From NCBI GenBank assembly GCA_017504405.1, contig JAFVRG010000009.1, positions 1 through 49,383 on the forward strand: a stretch of 49,383 nucleotides of DNA. Reading direction: 5' to 3'. Position numbers and translations under genes: made by a program. Positions 36,033 through 45,211 of this stretch are shown piece after piece. The stretch is from Clostridia bacterium (GTDB lineage: Bacteria; Bacillota; Clostridia; Oscillospirales; CAG-272). The notes under the pieces are model-generated. The model was not told the origin of the DNA and ran no database searches. It was given only the letters and a program-made list of their open reading frames with translations. How positions within the stretch are numbered: the stretch's first letter is position 1; every line of letters starts with the position of its first letter.

Positions 36033-37712
36033 TTAATCTATCTTATAATTCATTTTGTTATAGTCTACGGTGATTTTTGTTCCGTTTGAATAGGTAATGC
36101 AGTAAATGCCGTCTGCAAGCTTTTCGTGAGAAAGCATTTTCTCGTATTGCAGATCAGACATATCCTTATATTCGTTATACATTCTTGCTATTCTGTCAAG
36201 TGAATCATTGAGCAGCTCATCGGTTGCACAGAGTAGGTCGTTTTCACCCATCCAATTGCCACAGCCACCCTCGTCAACGTACTTTGAATTTATGTAGGCG
36301 AGCGGTCTGCCGCCAAACTCGATAAATTTCAAATGACTCATTTCGTCCTTAACACACCAGTTTACGGTTTCAGTTGACGGATTGCAGAGAATAGAGCCGT
36401 GATAAACCAACTGCCAGAACGGTATAGTTTCGTCGCATACGGGGTGCTGCTTGCCGTAGAGATTATAGCTGGTATAGAGCGCATAGTCAAGGACATCGGA
36501 CGCGTAGTCAAATCCGCCCTCAGAAGCAAAGCCTCCAAACATATCACGTGTCATCTGACCGATTTGGCATATTTGCTCTGCGCTCTGGCGCGCAGTCATA
36601 GGGTGCTTTTCGCTATAACAGTTTTTTGGCGGAAAATTGGTAAGAACATCAATGTAGTGAAGTCCCTTAAATCCCATTTCCTCCACCTTTTTGTGGTTTC
36701 TTTCAGCATATTCTGCGGCGCATTTTGGACATAAATGATATGGCAAACCGCCACCCCAGGGAATGGAGTCAGTAGAATATTCGCCGTCGTGAGTTACTAT
36801 AAGCTCGTTTTCGTTCCAATCGTCGGAAATCTCATACATTTCGGTACTGTTTGTATGAACAACCATTTTATATCCGGCGTCCTGACCGTATTTACAAAGC
36901 TTGACAAGCTCGGTCTCTCCGCCAATGCTTTCCTCAATAGGCAACAGCTGAGGCCATCTTCCGTCGTGACCCTTTGTTTCAATGCCTACAAGGCAGATTT
37001 CAACCTTATCAACACCACGTCTTTTAAGTCCGTCAATTATATCTTTAGCTCTGTCCGTAGTGCAGCCGACGATTACAGGCGGCTCGTTTTCAAGGGTTTG
37101 GTGCAGAACAGGTGACGGAACGGGCTTCCACGCCATTCTGATTCTTAACTCAACCGAGTCTACCGCATATTTAATATCGGGATATTTTTTGACTTTTTCT
37201 GAAAGCGGTGTTGGGGATTTGATTTCTCGGTACAGAGCTGCCATATCGTTGTAGTCAGCTCCCTTTTGAAGATGATAAAAATCTATTTCAATATTTTCGT
37301 AATTATTTTTGTTATCTACAAAAAATCTGGGGTAAATATAATGAATACCGTTCTTGACTCCAACTACTATCTTATATTCATAGGTCATTTGCGTAACAAC
37401 TGCAAAAATGGATTTTTCGGACGATTTAAAACCAAATACGGGCATATAGTTGCTGTCAGATATATATTCACAGTCTGATTTGTCGGTGAAACGGCACAAC
37501 ATTGTGCCGCCCTCCTTTGTACCTCTTGGTGCAATAGAGTATCCGTTTTTGTCTGTTTCGGACGTGAGGAAATCGTATCCGAAATCAATATAGGCACAGT
37601 CAGCACCGATTGAGCTTATGTCGAGAAATGCTGTCGTTTTGCTTTTGTTTACAGTCAGAATTGGAGTGACTATTTCACATTCACCGTTTTTTTTAATTAT
37701 TCTTGCTTTCAT
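36033..37712 (-). CDS. putative cytoplasmic glycoside hydrolase (DUF5696/GH129-like?), 559 aa
   Basis: The family is not certain. A beta-sandwich N-terminal part (about 1-170) precedes what looks like a TIM barrel: VDKVEICLVGIETKGHDGRWPQ, KMVVHTNSTEMYEIS, CPKCAAEYAERNH, GFKGLHYIDVLTNFPP and FGGFASEGGFDYASDV. An acidic residue after such strands (Asp in HYIDVLT, Glu in ASEGGFD) could be the catalytic pair. The pattern recalls DUF5696 and GH129-type alpha-N-acetylgalactosaminidases. No signal peptide. It leads the operon with an MFS transporter, divergent from an AraC regulator, which supports a sugar role. Confidence 0.55.
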   Translation of the reverse strand: MKARIIKKNGECEIVTPILTVNKSKTTAFLDISSIGADCAYIDFGYDFLTSETDKNGYSIAPRGTKEGGTMLCRFTDKSDCEYISDSNYMPVFGFKSSEKSIFAVVTQMTYEYKIVVGVKNGIHYIYPRFFVDNKNNYENIEIDFYHLQKGADYNDMAALYREIKSPTPLSEKVKKYPDIKYAVDSVELRIRMAWKPVPSPVLHQTLENEPPVIVGCTTDRAKDIIDGLKRRGVDKVEICLVGIETKGHDGRWPQLLPIEESIGGETELVKLCKYGQDAGYKMVVHTNSTEMYEISDDWNENELIVTHDGEYSTDSIPWGGGLPYHLCPKCAAEYAERNHKKVEEMGFKGLHYIDVLTNFPPKNCYSEKHPMTARQSAEQICQIGQMTRDMFGGFASEGGFDYASDVLDYALYTSYNLYGKQHPVCDETIPFWQLVYHGSILCNPSTETVNWCVKDEMSHLKFIEFGGRPLAYINSKYVDEGGCGNWMGENDLLCATDELLNDSLDRIARMYNEYKDMSDLQYEKMLSHEKLADGIYCITYSNGTKITVDYNKMNYKID

Positions 37713-37735
37713 ATTATCCTCCTTGAAAAAATTAG

Positions 37736-37774
37736 TTGCAATTTAATTATAGCTGTGATATAATGTGTTTGCAA
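37736..37774. promoter_or_regulatory. fully overlapping divergent promoter pair
   Basis: Plus: TTGCAA (37736-37741), 17 nt, TATAAT (37759-37764), toward the AraC gene. Minus: TTGCAA (37774-37769), 17 nt, TATAAT (37751-37746), toward the glycosidase-MFS operon. Both -10 boxes lie inside the other's spacer. TTGCAA is its own reverse complement, so the block is symmetric. Confidence 0.8.
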
Positions 37775-37834
37775 TGAAAAAAACGGGATTGAATTTGACT
37801 TTTTATTCCCTATCGGGTTTTAAGGGGTGTTTTA

Positions 37835-38704
37835 ATGGAAAAAATACACGAGAAAAGTGCGGAGCAGGTTGACTTTATAAGTTGCCGTAGTGAGGATTTT
37901 CAATTTATATTCAATAATCTACGTATGGAATTGAAGGATCATAACTACTCGCAGATTGCTAAGGGCTATGTCAGCAGAACTCTTGTTGACAAGAGCTTTC
38001 AGCATACTATTAATTCCCTTCATTTTCTGCTATCGGGTTCTGCGGTTTTGTCCTTTAACGGACAGAAAAGGACTTTGTTGGCAGGGGATGTTTTCCTTAT
38101 AGGCAATCACGTTAAATGTGAATGGGAGTATCTTGAAGCCTCCGAGGAAATAACCCTTCTGTTTAATATTTATCTTGGAAATCTTGATGACTTATTTGCC
38201 TCGGTCAAGGAGCCTTTGATTATACAGGGCGATACGGAGGTTCTACAAAAAGCACTTTACCTGTTTGTAAGCGAGGATGCTGTTGATGCAATTCAAATGA
38301 GAAATATTTGCTTTGACTATGTTACACACTTTCTGAAAAGCAACACAGGACTCTCGGAGCATATACGCAAGGTTAAAAAATATGAGATAATTTTTCAGTA
38401 TATAACCGAAAATCTTTCAATTGGGATAACTCTGCCTGACCTTGCGAGGGCAACCAACTATTCAGTAGGCTTTTTTACCAAGGGCTTTGTTAAGGATAAC
38501 GGTATCACCGTTAAGGGCTACGTTCACGATAAGATTATGACTGAGGTGGAGCAATTGCTCGTTTATTCAGATGTTTCGGTTTCTGAAATTTCGGATAAAT
38601 TCGGTTTTTGCGAGCTATCATATTTTACACGTTGGTTTAAGAGATATAAGGGAATACCTCCCTTATCTTATAGAAAAAAGCTTCGCTCTATGGCGGCTAA
38701 ATAA
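37835..38704 (+). CDS. AraC-family transcriptional regulator, 289 aa
   Basis: An N-terminal cupin-like sensor (about 1-165; LLSGSAVLSFNGQKRTLLAGDVF) is followed by two helix-turn-helix motifs, about 195-280, with the family signature FCELSYFTRWFKRYKGIPPL. AGGGG precedes the ATG. It sits divergent from the glycosidase-MFS operon and shares its promoter region, so it very likely controls that operon in response to a sugar. Confidence 0.92.
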   Translation: MEKIHEKSAEQVDFISCRSEDFQFIFNNLRMELKDHNYSQIAKGYVSRTLVDKSFQHTINSLHFLLSGSAVLSFNGQKRTLLAGDVFLIGNHVKCEWEYLEASEEITLLFNIYLGNLDDLFASVKEPLIIQGDTEVLQKALYLFVSEDAVDAIQMRNICFDYVTHFLKSNTGLSEHIRKVKKYEIIFQYITENLSIGITLPDLARATNYSVGFFTKGFVKDNGITVKGYVHDKIMTEVEQLLVYSDVSVSEISDKFGFCELSYFTRWFKRYKGIPPLSYRKKLRSMAAK

Positions 38705-38706
38705 GA

Positions 38707-38737
38707 AGATGAGGTACAGGTAGTACCTCATCTTTTT
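38707..38737 (+). terminator. terminator after the AraC gene
   Basis: Stem AGATGAGGTAC / GTACCTCATCT, loop AGGTA, then TTTT. Confidence 0.88.
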
Positions 38738-38773
38738 GTTAAGGTTATGCCAGAACAAAAGAAATCCTTTGCT

Positions 38774-39952
38774 TTATATTCTCGCAACGCCGGTTTTTCG
38801 AGCCGCTTCGATTACTGCGGCGGCAACCACGGGAGCAACGTTCTTATTGAGAGCGGAAACGATAATGTTCTCCTCAGACAAATCCTTCTCGTCTATCAGT
38901 GAGGCAAGGGCGTGTGATGCTGCAACCTTCATTTCCTCATTTATCGTAGAGGCACGGCAGTCGAGAGCGCCACGGAAGATGCCGGGGAATGCCAACAGAT
39001 TGTTTATTTGGTTGGGAAAATCCGAGCGTCCCGTTCCGACAATTCTCGCCCCTGCATCCTTTGCGATGTTAGGCATTATTTCAGGCGTAGGATTTGCCAT
39101 AGGGAATACTATCGAATCCTTTGCCATACTTGCAATCATTTCCTTTGTAACAATGTTGGGAGCAGAAACACCTACAAATATATCAGCACCGATGAGCGCA
39201 TCGGCAAGCGAGCCTTTTTTATGCTCGCCGTTAGTTATTTCAGCCATAGCTGCCTGCGCAGGATTGAGTTTTTCATCTCCCTCGCAGAGAATACCGCCAA
39301 TATCGCACATCAAAATCTTCTTGGGGTCAGCGCCCATATTTATAAGGTGCTTTGCAATTGAAATTCCGGCTGCGCCTGCGCCGCTCATCGTTATGCGTGC
39401 ATTGAAAAGTGTCTTGCCAACAACCTTTAGTGCGTTGATAAGTGCCGCCGCAACAACAATTGCCGTTCCGTGCTGGTCGTCGTGGAAGACGGGAATATCG
39501 CACGTTTCCTTCAATCTTCTTTCGATTTCAAAGCAACGGGGAGCAGAAATGTCCTCAAGGTTAATACCGCCAAAGCTACCGGCGAGCAGAGAAATTGTTT
39601 TTACTATTTCGTCAACGTCCTTTGAGCGTATGCATAGCGGAAAGGCATCAACGTCGGCAAATTCCTTGAAAAGGACGCATTTTCCCTCCATTACGGGCAT
39701 ACCTGCCTCCGGACCTATGTCTCCAAGACCGAGAACCGCCGTTCCGTCGGTAATAACCGCAACGAGATTTTTTCTGCGAGTCAGCTCGTATGATTTATTT
39801 ATGTCCTTGTGTATTTCAAGACACGGCTCGGCAACTCCGGGCGTGTATGCGAGTGATAAATCCTCTCTGTTTTCAACGGGAACACGGGATATTACCTCGA
39901 TTTTTCCGTTCCATTCATAATGCTTTTCAAGTGATTTTTCTCTTATATCCAT
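38774..39952 (-). CDS. NAD(P)-dependent malic enzyme, 392 aa
   Basis: Short (about 390-aa) form without a phosphotransacetylase domain. Motifs: LAYTPGVAEPCLEIHKD, VITDGTAVLGLGDIGPEAGMPVMEGK, VFHDDQHGTAIV (metal-binding Asp), SGAGAAGISIAKHL (cofactor) and ANPTPEIMP. It oxidatively decarboxylates malate to pyruvate. The ATG 39952 is chosen for GAGGA 6 nt upstream; upstream in-frame codons lie inside the preceding gene. The TGA-T-ATG junction with the malate dehydrogenase-like gene implies coupling. Confidence 0.94.
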   Translation of the reverse strand: MDIREKSLEKHYEWNGKIEVISRVPVENREDLSLAYTPGVAEPCLEIHKDINKSYELTRRKNLVAVITDGTAVLGLGDIGPEAGMPVMEGKCVLFKEFADVDAFPLCIRSKDVDEIVKTISLLAGSFGGINLEDISAPRCFEIERRLKETCDIPVFHDDQHGTAIVVAAALINALKVVGKTLFNARITMSGAGAAGISIAKHLINMGADPKKILMCDIGGILCEGDEKLNPAQAAMAEITNGEHKKGSLADALIGADIFVGVSAPNIVTKEMIASMAKDSIVFPMANPTPEIMPNIAKDAGARIVGTGRSDFPNQINNLLAFPGIFRGALDCRASTINEEMKVAASHALASLIDEKDLSEENIIVSALNKNVAPVVAAAVIEAARKTGVARI

Positions 39953-39953
39953 A

Positions 39954-41066
39954 TCAGTCCTCAAACGGGAATTTGTACTGTGTAAGTCCCAGCTCGTCAC
40001 GAATTGCAATGATTTCCTTCTGTACGGATTCGTTAATAGGAACTCCTGCCGCACGGGCAAGTCCTATTTCATATTCCTTTTCTCCTGCGGAATATATGCG
40101 CTCAGCACCGGGAGCTTTTTTAGATGCACGGACAGCACGGATAATATCGCCCGCCTTCCTTCTGCACAGCTCCTCACCGAGAAAATGGTTTGTATCTATC
40201 GCTATAAAGTAATGTCCGAGGTGATAAGGGCGAATGTTTCCGTTTTCATCCTTGCCGTCGAGGTCCTTGCCGTAGCTTCCGTCGGCGAGAACAGCAGAGA
40301 GAAGCTCAACAGCCATAGCAAATCCGTAGCCCTTATAGCCACCGAGAGCCTCGCCTATACCGCCGAGCGTCGTCAGTGCGGCAGTGCCGTTTCTTATTCT
40401 TTTGAGAGCAACGCCCGCATCTCCTTCAACGGGCTCTCCGTCAATGCCGATTATGGTGCCGGGATGTACGTTTTCTCCAATACGCTCGTAATACTCAACC
40501 TTTCCGTTCTGGGTAATTGAGGTTGCGCAGTCGAACATAAAGTCGAAGGGCTCGTCAGTGGGAATGCCGATAGTAAAGGGGTTTGTACCGAACATTCCCT
40601 CAACTCCAAACGTGGGGGCAACCGACGGTCTTGCGTTCGTTCCCGTCATACCGATACAGCCTGCCTTTGTCGCCATAGACGCATAATATCCTGCGATTCC
40701 GTAATGGCAGGAGTTACGTACCGCAACGCTGCCCATTCCGTATTTCTTTGCCTTTTCGATAGCCATGCTCATTGCTCTGTGACCGACAACCTGTCCCATT
40801 CCGTTATTTGCGTCAAGTACGGCGGTTGTTTCGGTTTCCTTAACAACGGTTATTTCTGTGACAGGGTTCTGTATTCCCGCCTTGATTCTGTCAAGATATA
40901 TGGGCTTAAAGCGGTTAACACCGTGAGATTCAATTCCCCTCTTATCCGATTCGAGAAGAACGTCTGCACATATAGCCGCATCAGCCCTCGGAATTCCGTA
41001 TCCAACAAAAGCATCAATTACAAAATCGGTGATTGTTTTCCAATCTACAACGTTATTTTTCGACAT
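39954..41066 (-). CDS. malate/L-lactate dehydrogenase-like oxidoreductase (Ldh2 family), 370 aa
   Basis: This is the NAD-binding family that is unrelated to classical malate dehydrogenase. Motifs: LLESDKRGIESHGVNRF (catalytic His), VRNSCHYGIAGYYASMA, GTNPFTIGIPTDEPFDFMFDCATS and GEALGGYKGYGFAMAVELLSA. ATG 41066 has GGAG 6 nt upstream. It precedes malic enzyme in the same operon, so it may interconvert malate and oxaloacetate or another 2-hydroxy acid. Confidence 0.93.
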   Translation of the reverse strand: MSKNNVVDWKTITDFVIDAFVGYGIPRADAAICADVLLESDKRGIESHGVNRFKPIYLDRIKAGIQNPVTEITVVKETETTAVLDANNGMGQVVGHRAMSMAIEKAKKYGMGSVAVRNSCHYGIAGYYASMATKAGCIGMTGTNARPSVAPTFGVEGMFGTNPFTIGIPTDEPFDFMFDCATSITQNGKVEYYERIGENVHPGTIIGIDGEPVEGDAGVALKRIRNGTAALTTLGGIGEALGGYKGYGFAMAVELLSAVLADGSYGKDLDGKDENGNIRPYHLGHYFIAIDTNHFLGEELCRRKAGDIIRAVRASKKAPGAERIYSAGEKEYEIGLARAAGVPINESVQKEIIAIRDELGLTQYKFPFED

Positions 41067-41106
41067 AGCATACTCCTTTTTTGTTAGTCTATTAATTACA
41101 ACGGAA

Positions 41107-41135
41107 ATTATAACACAACGCTCAGAAAAAATCAA
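41107..41135 (-). promoter_or_regulatory. promoter of the malate dehydrogenase-malic enzyme operon
   Basis: Minus-strand TTGATT (41135-41130), 17 nt, TATAAT (41112-41107), about 41 nt before ATG 41066. Confidence 0.8.
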
Positions 41136-41217
41136 TAAATAGTCAAAATGTTGAATGAATTTCGTCAAATGCTCAAAAAATCAGTCGATTTAATCATTAC
41201 CGTGCATTAAAAAACAT

Positions 41218-41250
41218 AAATCCATCGGATTTCCGATGGATTTTGTTTTT
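41218..41250. terminator. terminator after the McrC-like gene
   Basis: Stem AAATCCATCGG / CCGATGGATTT, loop ATTT, near T runs on both strands. On the minus strand it closes the McrB-like/McrC-like operon and isolates it from the malate operon. Confidence 0.8.
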
Positions 41251-42792
41251 TTAAGATAAATGCTTTTTTCCGCAATGCGGGCATATTGGCTCGCCGTCGC
41301 TTGAAATTCGTGTAATGTTTCTGAAATGGAGCATTGAATCATTATACCTGTCGTGCAGAAACGAAATTTTTTGTTCGGTATCCTCAACACGGGTACGGAC
41401 GTGTTCACGCCTCTTTATTGTGGAAACGGTATATTTCTTATTTGTGACAGGGCATACGCTCTCGTAATACTCTGCGTCGCATACATCGCATTCGTATCCT
41501 TTTGCGGTTTTTTGGAGATGCTGACCGCAGAACGGACAGCGGTTTCTCGCTATGTCTGAATAGAGCATACTCCGGAGCAGAAGCTGTTGTATTCGGCGGA
41601 AGGAATCTATGTCAAAAATAGAAAGATAGATACAGTCGCTCTCGCCGTAACGGTCGGTTGTGGCAAAGAAATATTCGTCGGCTCTGATGTTATCGCAGAA
41701 TTTTTCAATTTCTATGGGTGAAATGCCCCTTTTGTCCGAAAGAAAAAGAATTGAGGTATATGATATATCCTTTTTTGCCGTAAAGCTTAGAGCTTGCACG
41801 TTGTTGTGGGATAAGAGCTCGCAGGTCAAATCCCAGTCGGCGTAAGATGCCAACAGCTTAAATTTATCCGAATTAATTGCGAGAGTGCTCTCGATAGAAA
41901 AATTAAAATGTCCGATTGCAAATATTGAAAGCAAAATGCAAAAGGCTTTGTACTCATCGGAGAGCCTGCCCTCGGATACGGCTATATCGTCCGAGCTGTA
42001 AATATCGTTTTCAAACCGTTTTAGTAGCTTGTATATAACCTTATAGTCCTTGTGGGAGCGAAACGTATTCGTCTTTTTGAGGACAACCGGCTTTCTTGTA
42101 TGCTTTTTGCAGTTAAGGTATACAGGTGAGCGGAGCTTGAGCCGTATGGCCTTTTCTATGAAAAAGAGCTTCTCAATACATCTTGTATATACGGTTTTAT
42201 GCATCGAATGCGAACGTGCATATTCTATATGTAGCTTACCCAAGGCAAGAAAATAACACTGATGATGTGTTCTGTCGAGAAGATTGAAATTCAGGTCACG
42301 GCAACCGTATATGACGTCCTTTAAGAAAAGGGCGGCGTTTTTTGTAAAGAGGAGTATTGTGTCGATAAGACGGCAGAATTCGATGTTTTCATAGGTTGCA
42401 TAGTTTTCAACTCTTGATAGAGTTAAGAGACGCCGTGGCTTTAATCCTTCAGCGGTAATATCGGACCACAGCTCGCTGTGTAGGGCTGCATGCCTCAAGG
42501 TATGGCTGTCTATGATACGTGCCGATTCCACAGGAACAATCTCATCGGTGTCCTTTAAATGGATTATAGGGCGTGTAAAAATTCGCTTGATAGCAGGAAG
42601 GGATTTGATTATTAAATCAAGTGTATCCTCAATCGCCTCTATATGCTTGTCCTTAGGAACGTCAAAAAGCCGTATTTGGTCTAAAAGAGCCTTGTTGAAC
42701 TCATCATAGGTGACAGTGCCGTGAGCCTGTGCAAATCTGAGCGAGCCGAGATATTCGTTATCGCTGTCCCAGTGGGGCGAAGCGGTATACAT
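41251..42792 (-). CDS. McrC-like (DUF2357-type) protein with C-terminal zinc ribbons, 513 aa
   Basis: The N-terminal half is helical and carries LSRVENYATYENIEFCRLID (about 125-144), which resembles the DUF2357 block found in McrC proteins. A PD-(D/E)xK nuclease core is not recognisable; the stretch YGESDCIYLSIFD (about 382-394) could be a degenerate remnant. The C-terminus has zinc ligands: CPFC (419-422) with CDVC (435-438), then Cys447, and a second ribbon CPHC (504-507). The start overlaps the end of the AAA+ gene in a TGA-T-ATG junction with GAGGA just upstream, so the two are coupled partners. No signal peptide. Role unknown; nucleic-acid binding is plausible. Confidence 0.65.
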   Translation of the reverse strand: MYTASPHWDSDNEYLGSLRFAQAHGTVTYDEFNKALLDQIRLFDVPKDKHIEAIEDTLDLIIKSLPAIKRIFTRPIIHLKDTDEIVPVESARIIDSHTLRHAALHSELWSDITAEGLKPRRLLTLSRVENYATYENIEFCRLIDTILLFTKNAALFLKDVIYGCRDLNFNLLDRTHHQCYFLALGKLHIEYARSHSMHKTVYTRCIEKLFFIEKAIRLKLRSPVYLNCKKHTRKPVVLKKTNTFRSHKDYKVIYKLLKRFENDIYSSDDIAVSEGRLSDEYKAFCILLSIFAIGHFNFSIESTLAINSDKFKLLASYADWDLTCELLSHNNVQALSFTAKKDISYTSILFLSDKRGISPIEIEKFCDNIRADEYFFATTDRYGESDCIYLSIFDIDSFRRIQQLLLRSMLYSDIARNRCPFCGQHLQKTAKGYECDVCDAEYYESVCPVTNKKYTVSTIKRREHVRTRVEDTEQKISFLHDRYNDSMLHFRNITRISSDGEPICPHCGKKHLS

Positions 42793-42793
42793 A

Positions 42794-45172
42794 TCAATCC
42801 TCCTTTAAGCTTGCAATAAATTTACTGCATCTTTGGAGACCGAGCTTTTCAAATCCTTCTGCCAGCTCATCCTTATCGTCAATGCTCTTAAGCTCAAGCT
42901 TTCTTACTACCTTGCTGAGCAGTATTGTTTCGAGTGCATCGTGAAGTACTTCCTCGGAGTAATCAAAGCAGGAAACGTATATCTTAACGAAACTTTCTAT
43001 CTGCATGGCAATACGGTTTCCAAATGAAATATTGTATGGCTCAAGTAGCTTTTCAACCTCAGAGATGACGGGATAATCGTCAAGAGAGAAGTGAACCGAA
43101 TTCTTTGCCTGTACAAACAAGGCGTTAAGTAGATCAACGGGCAGATATTTAGGCGAAAGAGCTTCGCCAAACTCAGCGGATTTTACAGCACGCTTGTCAA
43201 AATTTATAGTATAGGCACGGTCATATACCTTATCGCTGATATCAAATGTGCTTTCATCTCGGTTAGCGGTACCGATAAACCATATATTATCGGGAATTTT
43301 TACTGTATGACCGTCGGTAAGTCCGATATACGGCACAGATTCATTATCTTCTTTTCGGAAAAGCGGAACGTTGAGCAGCTTTATTTCACGCCTGTCTGGC
43401 TCGTTTTCCATAAGTGAGAGAAAATCTGAGAAGTAGTATTCAATACGGCTGAGGTTCATTTCATCGAGGACTATGAAGGTGAGAACTTCGGGATTCAGCC
43501 TTGCTTTATAGAGGGCTTGCGTAAATTTCTTAGGCGTATAGGTTTTGCTGAACTCATTATAATAGCCGAGCAGCTCGTTTTTGTCTCTCCATGAGGATTC
43601 GATTTCTACAATATCGCATACCGACATGAGAGCCTCGGCAACTATTTTTGGCAGGCTGGTTTTTCCTGTACCGCTCATACCTTGCAAAATAGAGAGCTTA
43701 GTTGTGCCGAGACCCGCCAGAAACGATGCAATTCCCTCGTTAGTGTAGAATAGGTGCAGGCGTGAATTGCGTGCATATTCAACTATGAAATCCACTAATC
43801 GAGGCAGCGATGGCTCCTCAAAGAGCGCCGCTCTGCGGTTTTCAAGGGTAGATGCGTATTCGCCAACGTGTGAATCAATCTCGGTGAAGGCAGGGCAGGG
43901 GTCGGATATGGTTTTTACAGTCTCAACGCTCTCATTTGAGCCGCTGACATTATCGCCGTCCTGTGAGCCTGTATTGGAAATCTCAACTGCACGGGAAACC
44001 ATTGCATCCTCGTGAGCAGCGATTTGGTGAGTCAAAGAGGTTATCTTCGTAAAGGGACGGCGCAAAAGGATAATGCCTATAAAAGCAATACTTCCCGCAA
44101 AAAACCAAATGGAGTAGCTTGACGTTGTGTATTTGATAATCTCGTCAACCTCAATTCCCGTGCCGCTAAGCAGCTCCGAAAGAAGTTCTAAATCTATAAG
44201 CTTTATCAGCTCGTAATATTTTCCGAACAGACCGACAAGAAGGCAGGTAATAGTTGCGACGGTGATTGTGGCAATAGAGAGCTTTGCGTAAAATTCCGAA
44301 CGTCCAAGATATGATAAAAGCGACATAAAAGCGAATGCCAGGTTGATAACGAGCATGATGAATATGGCATAAGCAACAGCTCGCTCCGCAGAGCTCACAA
44401 ATGATGTCGTGTCCATGAGCAGCTTAAATCCCGTGAAGGACAGTTTTTTTATCACGTTGCCATCGTATTCAATTCTTATGGTAATTACTCGCATTAAAAT
44501 ACAAACGACGGCTATTGCAGAGGTGATGAGTGTGTATATAAACAACTCAAATCTTGCGCGTGAAAGCTGACGGTGCTTTTTCCATATTTCAGGATAATTC
44601 TCATAGAGGGAATTTTTGCGCTGTGTGTCGGTTGATATCCTTGCGAGCGATATGAAAATAGCATATAGCGTGGCTATAGTCGCCATGAAAATCAACGGAG
44701 TGAGATTTATAACAGGACTTGCATATCCTACAAAGATATTGCTTATGGAAGGATAAATGGTGCAGAAAATAGAATATAAAGCTGTTGTTACCGTTGCGGT
44801 AATTATGGATTTCTGCGTTCTCTTTGCCAGGGCACGCTCATTTGTCAGAGAATAGAAATTTCGTATTACGAAATACATAGATAATACAATGAACAAAAGA
44901 ATAAACACGAGTGCCGAAATCTGCACATAGATATACGGACGGTAGAGCTTTTGATGAGGAGTCAGTATATCCTTAGCAAAAAGAGTTAGGTAATCACCCT
45001 TAATTTGCGCCTTGCAAATCGGGGCATAAAGCATAAGAATTCCTGACAGAGCAGGGAACAAGGAGAAAATTATATGGAGAATAATTCGCAGTATTTTATA
45101 AGAATCAGAGGAAAAACCGTTGCCTCTGATATCCTTGCTACTCATTGTGTCGTTATCAATATAGTTGTTCAT
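42794..45172 (-). CDS. eight-span membrane protein fused to a McrB-like AAA+ ATPase, 792 aa
   Basis: Residues 28-370 hold about eight hydrophobic spans (near 28-50, 80-103, 122-146, 158-178, 208-232, 264-288, 297-317 and 353-370). A loose acidic linker follows (380-460). The AAA+ core is McrB/dynein-like (AAA_5): Walker A GMSGTGKTS (498-506), Walker B FIVLDEMNLSRIEYYFSD (567-583), sensor 1 FIGTANRDEST (632-642) and an Asp-Arg pair (651-652). McrB proteins bind GTP and drive a nuclease partner; here the motor is tethered to the membrane. The promoter is at 45212-45240. No defence genes are adjacent. Confidence 0.82.
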   Translation of the reverse strand: MNNYIDNDTMSSKDIRGNGFSSDSYKILRIILHIIFSLFPALSGILMLYAPICKAQIKGDYLTLFAKDILTPHQKLYRPYIYVQISALVFILLFIVLSMYFVIRNFYSLTNERALAKRTQKSIITATVTTALYSIFCTIYPSISNIFVGYASPVINLTPLIFMATIATLYAIFISLARISTDTQRKNSLYENYPEIWKKHRQLSRARFELFIYTLITSAIAVVCILMRVITIRIEYDGNVIKKLSFTGFKLLMDTTSFVSSAERAVAYAIFIMLVINLAFAFMSLLSYLGRSEFYAKLSIATITVATITCLLVGLFGKYYELIKLIDLELLSELLSGTGIEVDEIIKYTTSSYSIWFFAGSIAFIGIILLRRPFTKITSLTHQIAAHEDAMVSRAVEISNTGSQDGDNVSGSNESVETVKTISDPCPAFTEIDSHVGEYASTLENRRAALFEEPSLPRLVDFIVEYARNSRLHLFYTNEGIASFLAGLGTTKLSILQGMSGTGKTSLPKIVAEALMSVCDIVEIESSWRDKNELLGYYNEFSKTYTPKKFTQALYKARLNPEVLTFIVLDEMNLSRIEYYFSDFLSLMENEPDRREIKLLNVPLFRKEDNESVPYIGLTDGHTVKIPDNIWFIGTANRDESTFDISDKVYDRAYTINFDKRAVKSAEFGEALSPKYLPVDLLNALFVQAKNSVHFSLDDYPVISEVEKLLEPYNISFGNRIAMQIESFVKIYVSCFDYSEEVLHDALETILLSKVVRKLELKSIDDKDELAEGFEKLGLQRCSKFIASLKED

Positions 45173-45211
45173 ATGTAAGTCATACCTTTCGGGTAATTGT
45201 TGTCAAAATAC

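Noticed and set aside
38736..39920. Long plus-strand open frame opposite malic enzyme
   Set aside because: Malic enzyme motifs on the minus strand are complete; the antisense frame is serine/alanine-rich with no recognisable domain.
41251..45172. Ordinary type IV McrBC restriction system
   Set aside because: The motor has an eight-span membrane part and the partner shows no clear nuclease motif, so the simple name would mislead.
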